Source: Tenrec ecaudatus (Eukaryota > Chordata > Mammalia > Afrosoricida > Tenrecidae). Taken from it: 64,000 nt of DNA. The first letter of the stretch is position 1, and each line of letters starts with the position of its first letter. Position numbers and translations under genes: made by a program. Below, piece by piece: positions 25,815-37,869 of this stretch. The notes beneath the pieces are model-generated. The model ran no database searches, had not been told where the DNA came from, and was given only the letters and a program-made list of their open reading frames with translations. The stretch spans positions 25,007,374 to 25,071,373 of the forward strand of contig NC_134547.1 of NCBI RefSeq assembly GCF_050624435.1, written 5' to 3'.

Positions 25815-27280
25815 ATCTAATTTCTTCACCAATGCTACCCTTAAGGGACCTGATCTCATTCAAGAACTTTTTGAAGCCCCCTTGTATTCTTGACCTTGAT
25901 AGCTAAAGGTACACTGCTTCTGACAGGTATCAAGAAAAAGACATTGATTAAAGCAATAGCTATGTGCTTTCTTCCAGGAAATGTACTAATGTGCTCAAGC
26001 AGTGAAACCACATCTGGATTAGCAGTTACAATCAGAGCCACCACTGGTTAAGTTTATATCAATTCACTGTCACTCTCTTAAGATCCTTTTTTTTTTTTTT
26101 TTGCACAAGACAGATAGGTAAGTTGAATGAGATTGTGGTGGAAATCATCCCCCTCCATTCTTCAAGTCTTTATGGTGACATTAATCTCTGCAGGTTCTCC
26201 AGCAATGTAATACTGCTTTTGGTCTAATATTTCTTTGAGGAAAGTTCTAATGGCTTCCACTTGGCCTTTCTTACTGTAATAACCCTTTCTCCATGTGTCA
26301 GGGATCCAAAATTCTGCCAATTGCATATTCTGGACCTGGAGAGATTATTACAGGATTATTTCAGAGACCACTGTACCCACTGTTGGATAGGCATGAGCTG
26401 ACATTTGGGCCTCCTAGAATGAGTGTCAGTTTAGTGCCATAGGGATCCTTTGAGAAATATTAACTATCTATATTCTGACAGTGTAGTGGATTTCTACCTC
26501 AGAGGATTCATAGGAGTTGTGGGCCTATACACTTGCTCATCTTGGAATTGATAGAGCCCTCTAAGCATCCCCTGCATGTGTGGGTATGTCCATCTTGATA
26601 AATCTACTCTAACATTCCAATTTACTTCAGCTTTTAGATCCCTTTTCCAGTATATAAAAGCAATTCAACTTCATTCAGTATAGGCCACTTCATAGTCCTC
26701 ATTGTCGTCCCACAACAATGTAACTACTAGGTACTTTTCTGACGCCGTGAGCTGAAACATCGAATGAAGACTTGCCACTTGGCAGGCTCATAGCACTACA
26801 CTCAGACTGACACAGTTCCCACACCTAATCCCGAGGCCTTTGTTTCTCCTTGTGTTCAGTAGGAAAAGCAAGCAGTCTCTGTCTGGAGTATGCCATACCT
26901 CCTCCTGGGCCACACTTTATGCCTCAAAGAAGTCGTGTCACGGGACAGTGGACTTCACACTAGTTATTGTTCTAAAAGCAAAAAGTGCATCTTGCAAAGC
27001 ATTTGCCTCATACAAAGATTCCTGGGACACAGCTGTGGGACTATGGTCAGATGAGGATAAGAGGGCTGATTTTACTCTCGAAGGTGATTCAGGCAAAGAA
27101 GGTGGGTTAATCCCTTCAGATGGGGGCAGGAGGCTGGTCCTTCTGAAAATAAAAAAAGGTAATTCAACAATAAGGGCTCCATGTCCCTAGCTTGATCCTT
27201 TTATTGTCCACATTTTCCCATCTCAATTTTCAGGATCTCACATCTTCCCCGTCAAACCTTTCAACATAAGGGATTCAGTT
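25815..27280 (-). mobile_element. ERV-L-like retrovirus remnant, antisense
   Basis: On the minus strand, 25856-26044 gives a 62-codon open stretch containing NPDVVSLLEHISTFPG, which resembles the reverse-transcriptase region of ERV-L-class endogenous retroviruses. Further minus-strand text up to about 27,200 looks like more upstream parts of such a provirus. There are stops and a 16-base poly-T run near 26,087, and no intact open reading frame. It is an old, inactive copy in the last NIN intron; no LTR is visible at either end. Confidence 0.6.
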
Positions 27281-27309
27281 GATGGCGTAATTAGCTATTC
27301 TTCAGCTAG

Positions 27310-27520
27310 GACTCAGGAATGATGGTGGTGTGTGGGTTACAAACTGGACTGTTAGCTAAAGGTCAGCGATTTTAAAAGCACCAGCCACGCCCCAGGTAAA
27401 AGATGAAGTTTGTGCTCCGATAAATATTTATAGCCCCCAGAGCCCTCGAGGACATTCGATTTTGGCTTATGCAGTCACTGTGCATTGCAGCCAACTCAGT
27501 GGTAGTGAGGATAAGACTCT
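27310..27520 (+). repeat. AfroSINE, plus strand, diverged
   Basis: ggactgttagctaaaggtca, gattttaaaagcaccagcca and gataaatatttatagccccc keep the AfroSINE order; the tail reads gcagccaactcagtggtagt. Confidence 0.7.
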
Positions 27521-27524
27521 GGAT

Positions 27525-27900
27525 GGGTTTTCAGCAATCTCAACACTGCTACAAGAAATAAGACTTTATTTCAAGACCCAAATAGCAACTTTCAGGTCCT
27601 TTATGTACTGCTTGAGCCAGGACTTTGAAGCTCTGGACTCATCATTTTCTCTTTCCGCGTTGTGTATCTGAAAGCTGAACCAGCCAGCTTCACTATGCTT
27701 GTGGGTGTAACAAAAATGTTGAAAGATAATAATGAAATAGTAGTCACTCACAGCATTGTCTCTCACAGATGTTTGATCTAATGGTGGGGATATTATGCTT
27801 GTCTTTATTGCCACCTCATGCCATGGATTACTATGCCTCTTTACTATTGGAAGTCGAGCAATTAGTACTTTTAAATCCAGCCAGACTTGAGAATAAGTTC
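27525..27900. other. NIN intron, unassigned sequence
   Basis: Nothing recognised; it provides the insertion site of the L1 that follows. Confidence 0.35.
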
Positions 27901-27914
27901 AGAAAGCATGCTGT

Positions 27915-29174
27915 AGTGGAGTTAACAAACCCAGGGACAAGAGAACAACAAGTGCTCCAAAATCAGTGACGAGGATGGTGTAAGAGGCCTAGTAGGGCTT
28001 GATCAAGGACAATGTAACTGAGAGGAATTACTGAAACTCAAATGAAGGCTGAGCATGATAGTGGGACAAGAGAAAAGTAAATGGAAATAGAGGAAAGAAC
28101 TACAAGGCAAAGGGCATTTATAGAGGTCTAAGTACAGGTGTGTACATATGTAAATATATTTATATATGATGATGGGGAAATAGATCTATGTGCATATAGT
28201 TATAGATTTAGTATTAAGGTAGCAGATGGACATTGGGCCTCCACTCAAGTACTCCCTCAATGTCAGAACACTTTGTTCTATTAAGCTGGTATTCCATGAA
28301 GCTCACCTTCCTGACATGATCGCTGAAGACAAATGGGTACATAAGCAAATGTGGTGAAGAAAGCTGATGGTGCCCAGCTATCAAAAGATATAGCATCTGG
28401 GGTCTTAAAGGCTTGAAGGTAAACAATTGGCCATCTAGCTCAGAGCAACAAAACCCACATAGAAAAAGCACAACAACCTGTGTGATCATGAGGTGTCGAA
28501 GGGATCAGATATCAGGCATCAAAGAACAAAAAATCCTATCATGGTGAATGAGGGGAAGTGCAGAGCAGGGACACAAAGCCCATCTTTAGGCAACTGGAGA
28601 TCCCCTCACAGAAGGATCATGGGGAGGAGACAAGCCAGTCAGGGTGCAGTGTAGCAATGATGAAACATACAACTTTCCTCTAGTTCTTAAATGCTTCCTC
28701 TCCCTCCCCCGCCATCATGATCCCAATGCTACCTTACAAATCTGGCCAGAGGATGTAGACTGATACAGATAGGAAATGGAAACACAGGGAATCCAGGATG
28801 GATGAACTCCTCAGGACGAGTGGTGATACCGGGAGTGTCAAGGGAATGTAGAATAGAAAGGGGGAACCAGTCACAAGGATTTACATAAAACCCCCTCCCT
28901 GGGGGACAGACAACAGAAAAGTGGGTGAAGGAAGATGTCGGACAGTGTAAGACATGACAAAATAACAATTTATAAATTATCAAAGGTTCATAAGAGAGGG
29001 GGACTGGGGAGAGGGGGGAAACAAGGAACTGATGCCAAGGGCTCAAGTAGAAAGCAAATGTTTGAGAATGATGATGGCAACAGATGTACAAATGTGCTTG
29101 ACACAATGGATGATTGTGTGGATTGTGATAAGAGATGTAAGAGTTCCCAAGGAAAGTATATAACTAAAAAAGAA
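27915..29174 (+). mobile_element. L1 3' UTR insertion (1.26 kb) with target-site duplication
   Basis: It begins gtggagttaacaaacccagg inside the L1 3' UTR and runs to the tail near 29,160 (gagttcccaaggaaag, a degraded AATAAA). A 14-bp duplication flanks it: agaaagcatgctgt at 27901-27914 and agaaagcattctgt at 29175-29188. It carries a single copy of the 'gatggtgcccagctatcaaa' module, in contrast to the doubled form at 40.4 and 52.2 kb. Confidence 0.85.
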
Positions 29175-29189
29175 AGAAAGCATTCTGTG

Positions 29190-29600
29190 TTGGGCCGGGT
29201 TGACTAGAGAAACTAATCCAGAGATACTCATATATGTATAAGAAAAAGTTTTATCTCAAGAAGTAATTATGGATCAATAAAACATTCCATCCCAGTCCAG
29301 CTCTTCAGTCTATAAGTCGCTCTTCAGACTCATTAAGTCACATGCAATGATGCAGAATGCAGGACAATCACAGGCCAGTGGGTGTAGTTATGTGGATCCA
29401 ACTGACCGTATCGTAGTGCTTGCAGCAGCCAGGAAAGTGAAGGCACAGAGAGTGGGGGAGGTGCCCAGGACCCTGCTTATGAGAAAGTCTCGCCCACAGA
29501 GAGTCACCATCAGGGTGTGACCTGATTGACAGACTAAACTCTACCCTTACACTTTCATATATCTTCAAGTTGACATGAAATGATGTAACTACCACTTATT
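29190..29600. repeat. Interspersed repeat of unknown family, copy 1
   Basis: Starts gggttgactagagaaactaa and ends near tttcatatatcttcaagttg. The same elements recur at 41,735-42,185 (ttttctagagaaataaatca ... gatgcatcaaactgatataa), so it is a dispersed repeat and not unique intron. Confidence 0.6.
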
Positions 29601-29629
29601 CTTTGAGTTTTGTTCTTCTAGAATCACTC

Positions 29630-30090
29630 TTGGTGCCAAATAGCTAAGTCTGAGTTCTCGAGAGGGGTGCATCAGTGAGATGCACACATACATACATATA
29701 AAGAGATTTGCTGCATGGTAGGGGTTTATGCAGTTGTAGAGGTTGGCAAGTCCCAAACCTACCGTTTGTGTCCAGTGGAAGCTAAGGATTTCTGATGACT
29801 TGTGGGGTTGTAGGACTGGTGAATCCACGACCTGCTGGTTAGGATGGAGACTTCTTCAGGTTTATAACACAGGAACTGCAGATCAGGCAACTAGAGTGCA
29901 GGTCAAGAAAGAGAGCAAACTTTGCCACAACTTCCACTTCGATAAAGGAAGCTGGCCACACTCCCGAGGCAATTTCCCTTTCAACTGATTGGCTGTTCAT
30001 ATCAGATCACAAAAATGAAAGTTGATTCCATTATGAAAAAGCACCTGTCAGACTGATGAGAATCACAGTCTAGTCAAATTGAGGTTTACA
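29630..30090 (+). repeat. Interspersed repeat of unknown family
   Basis: gagatttgctgcatggtagg, gcaagtcccaaacctaccgt and gaggtttacattagtcgtta. A partial relative lies at 25,250-25,395. Confidence 0.45.
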
Positions 30091-30800
30091 TTAGTCGTTA
30101 CAGTTCCCTCAACCAACTAGCTGCCCCCCTCTTGCTCCTTGCTTGGTTTTCTCAGCACTTCCCCCATATGGCATACTAAGTTTGGTTCTCATTAGCATAT
30201 GTGGTGCACAGCCCAGAGACTACGTTCACCACCGCTTCGCTAGTGCTAGAGCAAGACCTGGCATGTGGGCGCTTACTGACTATGTTCTACAAGTGAAACT
30301 TGGTGTTGACTGAACCCCATGCTGGGATTCTTGTGCCCTTGTATTTTGAATGAGGTCATTGCTAGTGTTTCCTGTCATTCACATCTGTGAAACCGTATGG
30401 GTTTGGCAGAAAGCTCAGACCCAGGAAACAGCAGTGGGGGTCAGGGCCACAGTGATTCCTAGGGCAAGGGGCAGTAAAGAACCAAAAATTGTTGTCATTC
30501 TTTGCAATTCATTATTGTATCGTACAATAGCCTTTCTGAGAACTGTTGATTTGTGACTCTTGGGTCTTCCGGTTAAACTGATTCCCACAATTTCCCTTAA
30601 ATTTTCTCCAGTACATAATTCATCACACCCTCAGTTGGAGGTCTCACGTCAGGGTAACAAGAAGTGTCATACACGCAATATTTTTGTTATATCCTTAAGA
30701 GCCTAAAGTTATCATTTCAACGACCGTGGAATGAACAGGGTCGGGAGCATGTACCCCTTCCCTGCACTCACAGTAATGGGTGGCTCTCTTCCCTCTCTAG
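30091..30800. other. End of the last NIN intron
   Basis: No repeat recognised. It ends with the acceptor ttccctctctag at 30,789-30,800. Confidence 0.4.
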
Positions 30801-30992
<192 letters not shown>

Positions 30993-31289
30993 AGACTGCT
31001 TGCTTTCTTGGAATTCATTCTGAAAAGAAAATCTTAAAACCTGAGCCACTGTGATGCCTTAATCACTTGCAGCTTATTGGCCATGGTCCTCAGAAACAGG
31101 GTGACTGTGGTGTCTGGCTTGTTCCAGCAACATCTGCTCTGTGCCAGATCCTGGGAACATACACGTGTTGGACAAGAGCACATTTTTATAAAACTCCCAA
31201 TTTTACCACTGGGAAAACATGATGGAAACACTTGGTCAGGCCTGACAGAGAAAGTGGGTTAAGATAATGCAGTTCCAATACTGCATTTT

Positions 31290-31375
31290 CGACTTAAGCT
31301 CTCATTGCCATCGAGTCAATTACAATTCGTAGTGACTTTGGCTTCAAAGATTAAAATGTAAAGTAGGGCTCTAGA
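31290..31375 (-). repeat. AfroSINE fragment in the NIN 3' UTR, antisense
   Basis: ctctcattgccatcgagtca followed by attacaattcgtagtgact is the reverse complement of the AfroSINE 3' part. It is cut short after about 85 bp. Confidence 0.75.
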
Positions 31376-31574
31376 CAGCTTTATCATATTTTTCCTTTTA
31401 AATTTCATTTATGTTTTCTTAAGCAGACACACAACAAAACATACATCACTTCAGCAGTTTTTAATGTATACAGTTTGCTGATACGGATTATATTCCTCCG
31501 GTCTGTAGCCATTTTCAGCTTTTTTGAGTTGTTGCTCATCTGTTAGCATAAATTCACTCCCCTTAGAGTTCCAG

Positions 31575-31795
31575 GGGAGTCCAGGTGGCATGGTGATGAC
31601 AGCGCTGGGCTGCTAGCCACAAAAGCAGCACTTTAAATCCAACAGACTTGGGAGAAAGACATGGCTGTCTGCTCCCATGAAGAGTTGCGGTCTCAGAAAC
31701 GCACAGGGGCAGGTCTACTCGGTCCTGTAAGGTCATTGTGAATCAGAATTGATTTCATGGCAGTGTGGTTGGCTTTGTTTTTTGTTTAAAGTCCC
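31575..31795 (+). repeat. AfroSINE in the NIN 3' UTR, plus strand
   Basis: gtccaggtggcatggtgatg, gctgggctgctagccacaaa, gaaacgcacaggggcaggtc and gaatcagaattgatttcatg give a nearly complete copy, ending in a gtttgttttt stretch. Confidence 0.88.
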
Positions 31796-32422
31796 AGGCA
31801 AATACTTCAAGTTGTTTTCCATTTTATTCCACATACATAGTTGTTAAAAGATCATCAAGCTCAAAGCAGACTTTTTTTTTACTAGTTAAGCCAAACTATT
31901 ACTTGGTTTCAAGAAGACATTATGATACATTTCTGGTTTAAGGCAATAGTTTTAGGAGTTCAGCCACCCTCCATGGCTCCAGAAAGTTGGGAATTGTGAG
32001 AATTTTATTTTCTTGTCTGTATTTTTGCCCCATTTTGTTCAGGATCCTTCTCTGAACTCTTTGATCAAAATGCTCAGCAGTGGTAGCCAGGCACCATGCA
32101 GTTCATTTGGACTTGTGACAAAGGAGGGCATTGTTTATGGAGGCAGCTAATTAGCCATGCATTCCAGAATCCTACTCTATTCGATTCTGTTGTTCCACAT
32201 GAATCGACACCAACTGTGCCTGACAACTGAAGGAGGAGGTAGAACAGAAGCACCAAACATGTTAATAAGCCAAATAATGGTATGTCCCATGAAACCATTA
32301 CCCTGAACCTAAGAGCTTTACTGTCTGGTTATTCAGCTCTGTCCTCTGTTACACTTCCCAATGGCTGCTGAGTGCAGACTTTCCAGAAGGGCTTCCCTCT
32401 GTAAGCAGAGTGTCCTCTAGAC

Positions 32423-32428
32423 AATAAA
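32423..32428 (+). promoter_or_regulatory. Candidate proximal polyadenylation signal
   Basis: AATAAA, with a moderately G/T-rich region 25-40 bp downstream. Confidence 0.4.
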
Positions 32429-32670
32429 GGGGAGGACTCTTGTTCGTTTGGAACCACTTTACCACATGTAAATATTGGTACTGTGGTTACATCTGTAGGC
32501 TTGTATTTATTGTACATTAATCTTTTTTTCATTGGAGTGTTTTTGCACTGGGAATTGAACTATATGTTAAAAAAGATAAAAATATAGTTTTATACCAAAA
32601 TTGATGGTCATTTGTTTATCTGAATATACTACTGTAATGTGAAATGAGTCACTGTATTTGCAGTTTTTCA

Positions 32671-32676
32671 ATTAAA
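32671..32676 (+). promoter_or_regulatory. Candidate distal polyadenylation signal of NIN
   Basis: ATTAAA followed within 30 bp by a GT- and T-rich stretch. I prefer it as the main site because of the downstream element. Confidence 0.5.
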
Positions 32677-32700
32677 AAATTTCAATGTTGTCCTTTGTTC

Positions 32701-33995
32701 TTCAATTATAAAATATCTCAAATAATTAGAAAGTACAGTTTTAGGAGAAAACCCATATACCCATCAACTAGATACATTTAATATAATATTTTGAAATTTT
32801 TTTTAAAAGATATAAAATATTTTAGATAGAGGTGAAGGTCGTATTCTATTGATTGCAACCTTTTACTCGTCCTAAAGGCACGCACTATCCCAAAGATGGT
32901 AAGTAAGTCTCCTGGTCTCTTTGTACATTTATTATATATGCATTATATAGTCTTGATTAGTGTCCACGCTTTTACTTTTGCATGTATCCATTGCAACGGC
33001 TACACAGAAACTCACAGACAAAATGCGTGATGAAAGAATTTAATAACTCAATAAGTTATAGTGCCAAGAGAAATGCTCAGGGTAGGTGTTTAACAGGACA
33101 CATTACAGAGTTTCAGGTATGCTAATAAACACCCGAAGTGGCATACAACTCTGCTATGAGCCTCAACCCAAAGACATTCAGCTCAGGCTCTGGTCAAACC
33201 CAGGTCAGCAAACCCAGGTCTCCGAATTAAGTGCCCAGACTGAAGGACCAGGAAAACGTCAGTCTTCACAACCTAGAAATTGAAAACATTGTTCGGCACC
33301 CAGCTACCATGACCAAGTGTTATGAAAAGGATCACAACAGAAGGTTCTGTCTAGAGTGGGGGAGAAGTTAAGAACATAACCCTAAAGGATGCCAGGTTTA
33401 CTGATCGAACAGAGATAGGCAGGACCTCCAAGATTTGCACTCTTCCCCTGCAGATCGGGAACTGAACTCAAATGGTACATTGACGGTATTGCTGCAATTA
33501 ATGGGTTGAATCAGAATGCATATGAATTGTGGTAAATGATGTAAAAATATCACCTGATCTTTTGAGGGCAGGCCAGGTATGAGTGATAGGCTTTTTCACT
33601 GGGGTCAAGGAGGGGAGCCAAGCCCTTCTTTCAAAAGATATTTTTAATTAAAAGTTTCTTTTTTCATATAACACTGTTTAGGAATGAATAAAATGTAGCA
33701 CAAAACCTGTCTCTTTCAGCCCTGCCATGTTCCCAAACATGCTCCGCAGTGTTCCCCTTGCTCATATGATAAATATGATTATATCTATCCATATTTGTTT
33801 TATGAAAAATGCTTACACTGTACAAGTTGTAAAGCGGTCCTTCAAAAATTAAGGACTGTAAAAATTGTCCTTCAAAAAAAAGTTAAGTATTCCAAGATAA
33901 AAGCTGAGCGTTCATAGCTATTAGACTCCCATACAAGAAAACTTAAATCCAGTCCTCCAACGTGAGAAATGTGAAGGAATGATACTAGAAAGTCA
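32701..33995. other. Intergenic sequence after NIN, unassigned
   Basis: AT-rich. No gene or nameable repeat seen. Confidence 0.4.
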
Positions 33996-34019
33996 CTCAA
34001 AGTTGAACACAAAAGGGAA

Positions 34020-34165
34020 AATGATGAGAACAAATGTACAAATGTGCTTGGAAATTGATATATTTATGGATTGTGATAAGAGTTATACAAGCCCCCAATA
34101 AAACTATTTTTTAAGTTGTACGAGCCCCCCAAAAACTGATTTAATAAAAAAGAAAGAGCTAGATC
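34020..34165 (+). mobile_element. Short L1 tail with doubled end
   Basis: gatgagaacaaatgtacaaa to gcccccaataaaactatttt, followed at once by a second small tail, aagttgtacgagccccccaa. It is the 'gatggcaacaaatg' tail type. Confidence 0.75.
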
Positions 34166-34232
34166 TGGAAATGGTGGAATGTCACCTGGCTTATATTCTT
34201 TTCTTATTTTTTGTACAATGACTATATTCCTT

Positions 34233-35060
34233 TCTCTCTTTTTTAATCATTTTACCACAATCCATATCTACACCCATTGTGTCAAGCGCATGTGTACATT
34301 TACTTCCATCATCATTCTCAAAATACTTTCTTTCTACTTGAGGCCTTGGTATCAGCTCCTCATTTTTCCCCTCCCTCCCCACCCCCTTCCCTCATGAACC
34401 CTTGACAATTTATAAATTACTATTATTTTGTTATGTCTTACACTGTCCAACATCTCCTTTCACCCACTTTTCTGTTGCCTGTTCCTCAGGAAGGGGGTTA
34501 TATTGTAGATCCTTGTAATCGGTTCCTCCATTCTATCCCACCTTTCCTCCACCCTTGAATTATCGCCACTCTCACCACTAGTCCTGAGGGGTTCATCTGT
34601 CCTGGATCCCCTGTGTTTCTTTCTGTACCCGTGTACATCCTCTGGTCTAGCCAGATTTTAAGATAGAATTGGGATCATGATAGTGGTGGGGAGGAAATAT
34701 TTAAGAACTAGAGGAAAGTTGACTCATCCTTCCCTGTGGTCCCTCTGTGGGGAGATTGTTCCACTATCTACAGATGAGCTTTGGATCTCTGCTCCAGCCC
34801 TCTCGTTTTTATTTGTTATGTGTCTGCTGATGCCCAGTTCCTGTGACTCCTCATGATCGCACCAGCGATGTGCTTCTTCCATGTGGACTTGTTGCTTCAC
34901 TGCTGAATGGCAGCTTGTGTGACATCAAGCCTTTTAGACCCCAGACACTATATCTTTTAATAACCGGGCACCATTTGCCCTCTTCACCACATTTGTTTAT
35001 GCACCTATTTTGTCTTCAGCGATTGTGTCAGGAGGGTAAACATCTCATGCTGCTGACTGG
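34233..35060 (-). mobile_element. L1 3' UTR, antisense
   Basis: Begins ttttttaatcattttaccac and runs backwards through the 3' UTR to gcaccatttgccctcttcac and gcgattgtgtcaggagggta. ctttctct-type sequence on both sides is a possible target-site duplication. Confidence 0.85.
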
Positions 35061-35074
35061 TTAGAACAAAACTT

Positions 35075-36190
35075 TCTCTTTTTTAAAAAATTTATGTATT
35101 GGGGCTCATGCAATTCTTATCACAATCCACACATACATCAATTGTGTAAAGCACACTTATACATTCATTGCCCTCATCATTCTCAAACTTCGCATTCCGC
35201 TTTGGTTCCTGGAATAAGCTCCTCATTTTCCTTTTTTCTCTCCCTCTCCCTCCCCGCTCCCCTCTCCCTCATGAACCCTTGATAATTTATAAATTATTAT
35301 TTTATCTTATCTTACACTGCCAGGCGTCTCCCTTCACCCACTTTCCTGTTGCCCATTCCCCAGAGAGGAGGTTATATATAGATCCCCGTGATTGGTTTCC
35401 CCTTTCTACCCCTCCTTCCCTCCCGGTATCACCACTCTCACTGTTGGTCCTGAGGGGGTTCATCTGTCCTAGATTCCCTGTTTCCAAATCCCAACTGTAC
35501 CGCTGTGCATCCTCTGGTCTAACCAGGTTTGCAAGGTAGAAGTGGGATCATGATAGTTGGGGGGAGGAAGTGTTTAAGAACTAGAGGAAAGTTGTGAGTT
35601 TCGTTATTGCTACACTGAAGCCTGAGTGACTCATCTCCCCACTACCGCTCTGCAATGGATGTCCAGTTGTCTACAGATGGGCATTGGGTCCCCATAGAAC
35701 AAAGTGTTCTTGAATGGAAGGAGGATATGAGTGGATGCCCAAAGTCCATCCCCTACCTCAGGGTATTGCCATATAAATATATGTACATGGGCCAATACCT
35801 CTATTTTTGTAGATTAATGTATTTACATATGCACACCACTATGTTTATACCTCTATCCATTGCTTTGCTTCCTTGGTCCTTCCTCTGTTGCCTTTTACCT
35901 TCCTCATGTCCCACTGCCACTTTCCCCTTATTTCTGCCTCTTGGTAACCCCCTTAGCTAGTCTGCTGTTGCTCCAACATTACCACCACCCCCACCTTGGA
36001 TCCCTATATCCTCATTACTGGCTCTGACACCCCAGTTGTTCCCCTGTCCATGGCGCAGCCTGCTCAGCACCCCCTTCCTCCACCACTCTGACCTCCCAGG
36101 TCTCCCTGGAACCGTTGGTCCCAATGCTCTCACCTCAAGCATGCCTCCCATACCTATCCTATATAGGTAGGTACGCCGACTATGACATAG
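35075..36190 (-). mobile_element. L1 3' UTR, antisense, second copy
   Basis: A second antisense tail (ttatgtattggggctcatgc) opens right after the previous element and runs back to ctcaagcatgcctcccatac. Its 35,168-35,539 part is open for 123 codons on the plus strand, which I read as composition. Confidence 0.8.
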
Positions 36191-36795
36191 CCCAAAATGA
36201 TTTTTTAAAATAAAAATAGTAAATCAATAAGAAAAATTTTTTAAAAAGAGAAAAGAACTATACAAAAATCCTGGGTCTCTTCGCTGGCCTTCAAGACTGT
36301 CCAGGAGCTGCCTCTCCCAGCCTGGAGTGCATGTAGACCCTACTATGAAGCACCAAACCATGAGGACAGCATGGTCACATGGAAGGATGCATGAAGAGAG
36401 AGAGTTACAGGCTAGGGAGAGGAGCCAGCATGCCACACCCACACAGTGGCAGGCCAGGAGAGAGGAAGAGAAAGAGAGCGGGACTAGACCCCACGCTGGC
36501 ACGCCAGGCTCGGAGGATGACGTCCCTGGGGGAAGCTAATGGGACACAGAGGGAACTGGACAACTGACAACAGCTGGTGGCATGCTGTCCCCTTGCTGGA
36601 GCAGACTGCGACAAAGTATATTTCTTGATCACAATTGAATGTAAACAGAATTTGGTAACACAATGAAACTGAAATACACAATTATATGGAAATTAAACCA
36701 TTATACAAACAACCAGTGAATATTTAGAGTCAAATGAAAATGAAGATACAACACACGAAAACATTTGAGACTCTGAAACTGTTAGGGTGGGGGAA
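36191..36795. other. Intergenic sequence, unassigned
   Basis: Purine-rich around 36,380-36,540. No repeat or gene recognised. Confidence 0.35.
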
Positions 36796-36799
36796 GGGA

Positions 36800-37375
36800 A
36801 GTATACTTATTACCAATGAAGTGAAGGTTTACAGAGAAGTTCATCAGTTTTACATCGAAAAATTCATACACATTGATTTTGCACATCCACTCCAATACCT
36901 TCCATGTGCCATCCTACTTCCCCACTGGGCTTTCTCTTACCATCACTCCTTCTTTAGTAACCCTCTGGACTTTGTCATTGGGTAAATGCTGCCCTTTGGG
37001 TTTTAAGCTGTTGATGGTTTTAAAAAAGGTCATTTCAGTTCCACGCCTAGAGGACATTGGTTATATTCTTGGGGTATGCTACTAGATTCCATTCAACCAG
37101 TAAACCCAGTCTGTTTTATGATCATGAGTTCTGTTCCACATTTTACCCCCATTCCATTGAGGACCTTCTAATGTGATTGTGTTCAGAGTAATAGGTAGCG
37201 GTAGTCAGGCACCATTTAGGTTTTCCAAGCTCAAGATTATAGAGACTAATGTTTGGGTTGTTCATCATTCTATTGTAATAATTGTATTCAACATGTCTTT
37301 TGACTTCACTCTTGTTTCCTCCGAGTGCAGAGAGACCAATAGTTACTACTGGCTGCTCATGCACAGTTTTTCTTA
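36800..37375 (-). repeat. Old L1 3' UTR, antisense
   Basis: gtgaaggtttacagagaagt, tcactccttctttagtaacc and gtagtcaggcaccatttagg. It is related to the antisense copies at 5,165 and 61,700. Confidence 0.65.
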
Positions 37376-37397
37376 TTTAAGTCACTTTTTTAAAAAA

Positions 37398-37690
37398 CAA
37401 AAATTTCAAAAGAGGACCTGATGCAAGGGGCTTAAGTGGAGAGCAAATGCCTTGAGAATGATTGGGGCAGGGAATGTATGGATGTGCTTTATACAATTGA
37501 TGTATGTATATGTATGGATTGTGGTAAGAGTTTTTTGAGTCCCTAAAAAAATGTAAAAGAAGAAAAGAGAAAAAAATGATTAGGGCAAAGACTGTACAGA
37601 TGTGCTTTATACAATTGATGTATGTATATGTATGAACTGTGAAAAGAATTGTATCAGCCCCAATAAATTGTTAAAAAAATAAATTTAAAA
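37398..37690 (+). mobile_element. L1 3' end with two full tails in tandem
   Basis: gaggacctgatgcaaggggc opens the first tail, ending gagtccctaaaaaaatgtaa. It is followed by a second tail, gattagggcaaagactgtac to agccccaataaattgttaaa. The same pair, with the same private changes (gtggtaagag; gaaaagaattgtatcag), is found at 53,268-53,545. Confidence 0.85.
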
Positions 37691-37869
37691 AAATTCCTTT
37701 TATTTTTTTTGTACTGTCCACGTCTCCCTTCACCAACTTTTCTGTTCTGTTTTAATGTAATTTTTATCATTAAACTGTGAGTCTAATGGTAACAAAATAG
37801 AACGTGTGTGTGTCTGTGTTAAAATAGTCATTAAAGAATAGAATTCAGAGACAGAGAATTTTTTTAAGT

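Larger units (their letters stand above)
30993..32700 (+). other. NIN: NIN 3' untranslated region
   Basis: The region follows the stop codon with no splice site needed. Two polyadenylation signals are plausible: AATAAA at 32423-32428 and ATTAAA at 32671-32676, the latter followed by a T/GT-rich stretch (caatgttgtcctttgttctt) as expected for a cleavage site. Two AfroSINEs of opposite orientation lie inside it. The end at about 32,700 is inference. Confidence 0.6.

Noticed and set aside
35168..35539. A 123-codon plus-strand frame
   Set aside because: It is the antisense reading of the same L1 3' UTR; the Pro/Leu/Ser composition comes from the pyrimidine-rich strand.
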